A stretch of 64,000 bases of DNA from Aeromonas simiae. GTDB lineage: Bacteria > Pseudomonadota > Gammaproteobacteria > Enterobacterales > Aeromonadaceae. Positions 61,437 to 64,000 of this stretch are shown piece by piece. The translations under genes were made by a program, and so were the position numbers. Below the pieces are notes generated by a model. The model made no database searches. It was not told where the DNA came from and was given only the letters and a program-made list of their open reading frames with translations. Position 1 is the first letter of the stretch. Each line of letters opens with the position of its first letter. Location: assembly GCF_000820125.1 (NCBI RefSeq), contig NZ_CDBY01000043.1, positions 1 through 64,000 on the forward strand, read 5' to 3'.

Positions 61437-62930
61437 TCAGGCAGAGCGTTCATCCGGCTCGAACTCGTGCCCCTCTTTTTCCCGCTCCAGGTTGTGTTCG
61501 GCGCGTTTGCCACCCCAGTAGTCGGCGTTCTTGATGCCGAGCTTCTCCGGGTGGAACACGGGATCGAGCCCCTGTTTTTTCTGCTGCTCGTAGTCGCGCA
61601 GCGCCAGCAGGGCCGGCTTTTGCAAGAGCAAGATGGCGGCGATGTTGAGCCAGGCCATCAGACCGACGCCGATGTCACCCAAGCCCCAAGCCAAGTCGGC
61701 CGTCTTGACGGTGCCATAGACGGTCGCCGCCATGATGGCGAGCTTGAGCAGGGTCTTGAGCCAGGGCAGACGGAGGGAGCGGCCGATGTAGGCCACGTTG
61801 GTCTCGGCGATGTAGTAGTAGGCAACGATGGTGGTGAAGGCGAAGAAGAACAGGGCCAGCGCCACGAAGATGTTGCCAAAGCCGGGCATCATGGTCTCCA
61901 TGGCGGTCTGCACATAACCGGGGCCGGCGGCGACGCCGGCGATGCCGGTGTGCAGGGCGGCGCCATCCGGCCCCTGCACGTTATACAGGCCGGTGATGAG
62001 CAGCATGAAGCCGGTGGCGGAGCAGACAAACAGGGTGTCGATATAGACCGAGAAGGCCTGCACCAGACCCTGCTTGGCCGGGTGGCTCACGGCGGCGGCC
62101 GAGGAGGCGTGCGGGCCGGTGCCCTGGCCGGCTTCGTTGGAGTAGACACCGCGCTTGACCCCCCACATGATGGCCAGCCCCAGAATGGCACCGAAGCCGG
62201 CGTCAAAGCCGAAGGCGCTCTTCCAGATGAGCAGGATCACACCCGGCAGTTGACCGATGTTGAGGGCGATGATGACGCAGGCGACGATGATGTAGCCGAG
62301 CGCCATGAAGGGCACCACCATGCTGGCGAAGTGGGCGATACGCTTGACGCCACCGAAGATGATGAAGCCGAGCAGCAGGGCCAGCCCCGCGGCGGTCACA
62401 TTGGGATCGACGGCCAGGGCGGTTTGCAGGCTGGAGGCGATGGAGTTGGCCTGTACGCCCGGCAGCAGCACGCCGCAGGCGAAGATGGTGGCGATGGCGA
62501 ACAGCCAGGCATACCACTTGATGCCGAGCCCCTTCTCGATATAGAAGGCCGGGCCGCCGCGGTACTCACCGTCGAGTTTTTCCTTGTAGATCTGGCCCAG
62601 GGTGGACTCCACAAACGCGGAGCTGGCGCCGAGGAAGGCCACCATCCACATCCAGAACAGGGCGCCGGGGCCACCAAAGGTGATGGCGGTGGCGACCCCG
62701 GCGATGTTACCGGTACCGACCCGGCCGGCCAGGGTCATGGCCAGTGCCTGGAAGGAGGAGACCCCCGCATCCGAGCTCTTGCCATCAAACATCAGCCGCA
62801 CCATCTCCTTGATGTGGCGCAGCTGCAAAAAACGGGTGCGTAGCGAAAAATAGAGCCCGACCCCCAGACAGAGATAGATGAGGGCGGGGCTCCAGATAAC
62901 GCCATTGATGGCATTGACCAATTCGCTCAT
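61437..62930 (-). CDS. Sodium:alanine/glycine symporter (AGCS family)
   Basis: 497 residues from ATG 62930. Family signature near the start (GRVGTGNIAGVATAITFGGP, GALFWMWMVAFLGASSAFVE), then GVYSNEAGQGTGPHASSAAA in the middle and about eleven helices. It imports D/L-alanine or glycine with Na+. The charged C-terminal tail is about 50 residues. It is monocistronic, and the 250 bp upstream holds no gene. Confidence 0.93.
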   Translation of the reverse strand: MSELVNAINGVIWSPALIYLCLGVGLYFSLRTRFLQLRHIKEMVRLMFDGKSSDAGVSSFQALAMTLAGRVGTGNIAGVATAITFGGPGALFWMWMVAFLGASSAFVESTLGQIYKEKLDGEYRGGPAFYIEKGLGIKWYAWLFAIATIFACGVLLPGVQANSIASSLQTALAVDPNVTAAGLALLLGFIIFGGVKRIAHFASMVVPFMALGYIIVACVIIALNIGQLPGVILLIWKSAFGFDAGFGAILGLAIMWGVKRGVYSNEAGQGTGPHASSAAAVSHPAKQGLVQAFSVYIDTLFVCSATGFMLLITGLYNVQGPDGAALHTGIAGVAAGPGYVQTAMETMMPGFGNIFVALALFFFAFTTIVAYYYIAETNVAYIGRSLRLPWLKTLLKLAIMAATVYGTVKTADLAWGLGDIGVGLMAWLNIAAILLLQKPALLALRDYEQQKKQGLDPVFHPEKLGIKNADYWGGKRAEHNLEREKEGHEFEPDERSA

Positions 62931-63184
62931 GTACAACGACTCCTTTGTTGTATTGGTATCAACTCGTGATGGGGCCTTGCTGGCCCGTTGTCATTCCTTG
63001 CACACTGTTAAGGCAGTCGGCCGAATCTTATGCTCTATTCCGGTGCAGGTGTGTCATAAAGTACCGGGTTTATCGGAAATGGCTGACTTGACAGAGACAA
63101 CATACCGATTTGTTTTCGCCCTTCCTAGCGGAACTTGCTGAGTTGTTGCGAAAGTGTGAATTGTGATTGTGTTTTGTTCGGGCA

Positions 63185-63649
63185 ATGACCGAACCGTCGG
63201 GGGAGAGAGGAGTGAATGAGAGGAGCGATGGCGTGATCCGCCAGGCGGTGGCACAGGATGGTGCGGCCTTGAGTGCCCTGTTTGCGGCGCTCGGGTACCC
63301 GCAGGAGCAACCGGTGCATCTGGCGGCGCAGCCGGGACGTGAAGTGCGGGTCTGGGCGCAGGAGGAGGGCCTGTGCGGCGTGCTGGTCTGGCACTGCTTG
63401 CAGCCCCTGCACGTGACAAGCCGCTGGGGGCTGATCTCTGCCCTGGTGGTGGCGCCGCATTGTCGCGGTCAGGGGATCGGTGCCGCCCTGCTGGCCGATG
63501 CCGAGCGCCGCGCCGCCATGGCAGGATGCACCCAGATGACGCTCTCTAGCAGTGAGCAGAGAACCGATGCGCACCGTTTCTATGAGCGGGCGGGGTATCG
63601 CGAGCGGCGCAAGCAGCTGTGCAAGTGGTGGCAGGAGGGAGGATGCTGA
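63185..63649 (+). CDS. GNAT family N-acetyltransferase
   Basis: 154 residues from ATG 63185. GNAT motif A is ISALVVAPHCRGQGIGAALL (the R/Q-x-x-G-x-G/A acetyl-CoA loop is RGQGIG), followed by LSSSEQRTDAHRFYERAGY (motif B, typical of RimI-like and phosphinothricin-type GNATs). The substrate is unknown. Its stop overlaps the start of the mtfA-like gene by 7 bp. Confidence 0.85.
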   Translation: MTEPSGERGVNERSDGVIRQAVAQDGAALSALFAALGYPQEQPVHLAAQPGREVRVWAQEEGLCGVLVWHCLQPLHVTSRWGLISALVVAPHCRGQGIGAALLADAERRAAMAGCTQMTLSSSEQRTDAHRFYERAGYRERRKQLCKWWQEGGC

Positions 63650-64000
63650 AGCGACTGCGTGGTTGGTTTGAGCGAAGTGCGGGGCGTGAGAGCGAGCCAC
63701 TACCGCTGGCCGAGGTGTTGCCCCTCATTCCTATTCTTGAGGGGCTCAGCCAGGGCGAGCAGGCGCGCCTGTGCGAGCTGGCGGCGCTGTTGTTGCGGCG
63801 CAAAACCCTGACCCAGCTCGGGGTTGAGCTCAGTGCCGAGGATAAGGCGGCCCTGGCCTTGCAGGCGGCGCTGCCTATCTTGCATCTGGATATGGAGTGG
63901 TATCGCGGTTTTCACGAGATCATCGTCATCCCCGAGCCGGTGGTGCGCCGGGAGATGGTGCAAAACGAGTTCGGCCTGGTCGAGGAGATTGAAGAGGAGC
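63643..64000 (+). CDS. mtfA: MtfA-type zinc peptidase (M90), partial at window end
   Basis: The first ~119 residues of an MtfA/YeeI-type M90 metallopeptidase: LPLIPILEGLSQGEQARLCE, then LLLRRKTLTQLGVELSAEDK, LQAALPILHLDMEWYRGFHE and IIVIPEPVVRREMV. The HExxH zinc motif would lie beyond the end of the window, so it cannot be checked. In E. coli MtfA modulates glucose uptake by binding the Mlc regulator. GGAGGGAGG precedes the ATG, which overlaps the GNAT stop. Confidence 0.75.
   Translation, partial: MLKRLRGWFERSAGRESEPLPLAEVLPLIPILEGLSQGEQARLCELAALLLRRKTLTQLGVELSAEDKAALALQAALPILHLDMEWYRGFHEIIVIPEPVVRREMVQNEFGLVEEIEEE

Overview
The window is a gamma-proteobacterial chromosome segment that most resembles Aeromonas. 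The evidence is the order and sequence of housekeeping genes: minCDE-ycgL-ycgN, dsbB-nhaB-fadR-ycgB, yeaGH, thrS-infC-rpmI-rplT, lolCDE beside mfd, and the rnt/motY pair with a polar-flagellar (Vibrio/Aeromonas type) MotY. There is also a very highly expressed general porin. Almost all of it is GC-rich core genome with dense, directionally clustered genes. The exception is the first ~1.2 kb, which is strikingly AT-rich and looks acquired.

Layout. (1) 1-1065: a Kiwa anti-phage pair, kwaA and the 5' part of kwaB (cut by the window edge), on the minus strand; kwaA carries a tandem 7-bp repeat in its reading frame. 1066-1647 is a gene-poor junction. (2) 1648-5840: an ABC exporter with an AttH-like lipocalin protein. 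(3) 6034-6501: a solitary DUF4357 protein. (4) 6566-15298: a long minus-strand cluster consisting of a b-type cytochrome-like membrane protein, a beta-propeller/six-heme cytochrome c, an Ftr1 iron permease, a FAD oxidoreductase, a periplasmic helical protein, a polytopic GT-C-like protein and a Bcr/CflA transporter. It has a good candidate Fur box directly upstream. (5) 15405-28493: UPF0114, a K+ channel, rnt, motY, a CorC/HlyC protein, a lipoprotein, rbgA/ylqF, a histone-deacetylase-like enzyme, a DUF2057 protein, dinG, a porin and nfo. (6) 28560-35852: mfd and a PilZ-like protein, divergent from lolC-lolD-lolE. (7) 35919-47914: yfbR, yccF, minEDC, ycgL, ycgN, dsbB, nhaB, fadR, and the ycgB-yeaH-yeaG stress operon. 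(8) 47915-49078: a non-coding region with an orphan sigma70 promoter and terminator (candidate sRNA), then a Sel1-repeat protein. (9) 49317-52455: thrS-infC-rpmI-rplT, with infC starting on AUA. (10) 52573-64000: ybiT, a diguanylate cyclase, the acetate symporter module (actP-yjcH with an exonuclease and a DUF294 protein), a crotonase with a FadR box, an AGCS symporter, a GNAT and a partial mtfA.

The two parts most worth following are the apparently phase-variable Kiwa locus and the Fur-box/cytochrome/Ftr1 operon, which looks like an iron-import system with its own electron-transfer chain. All functional calls come from reading the sequence; no database search was run.
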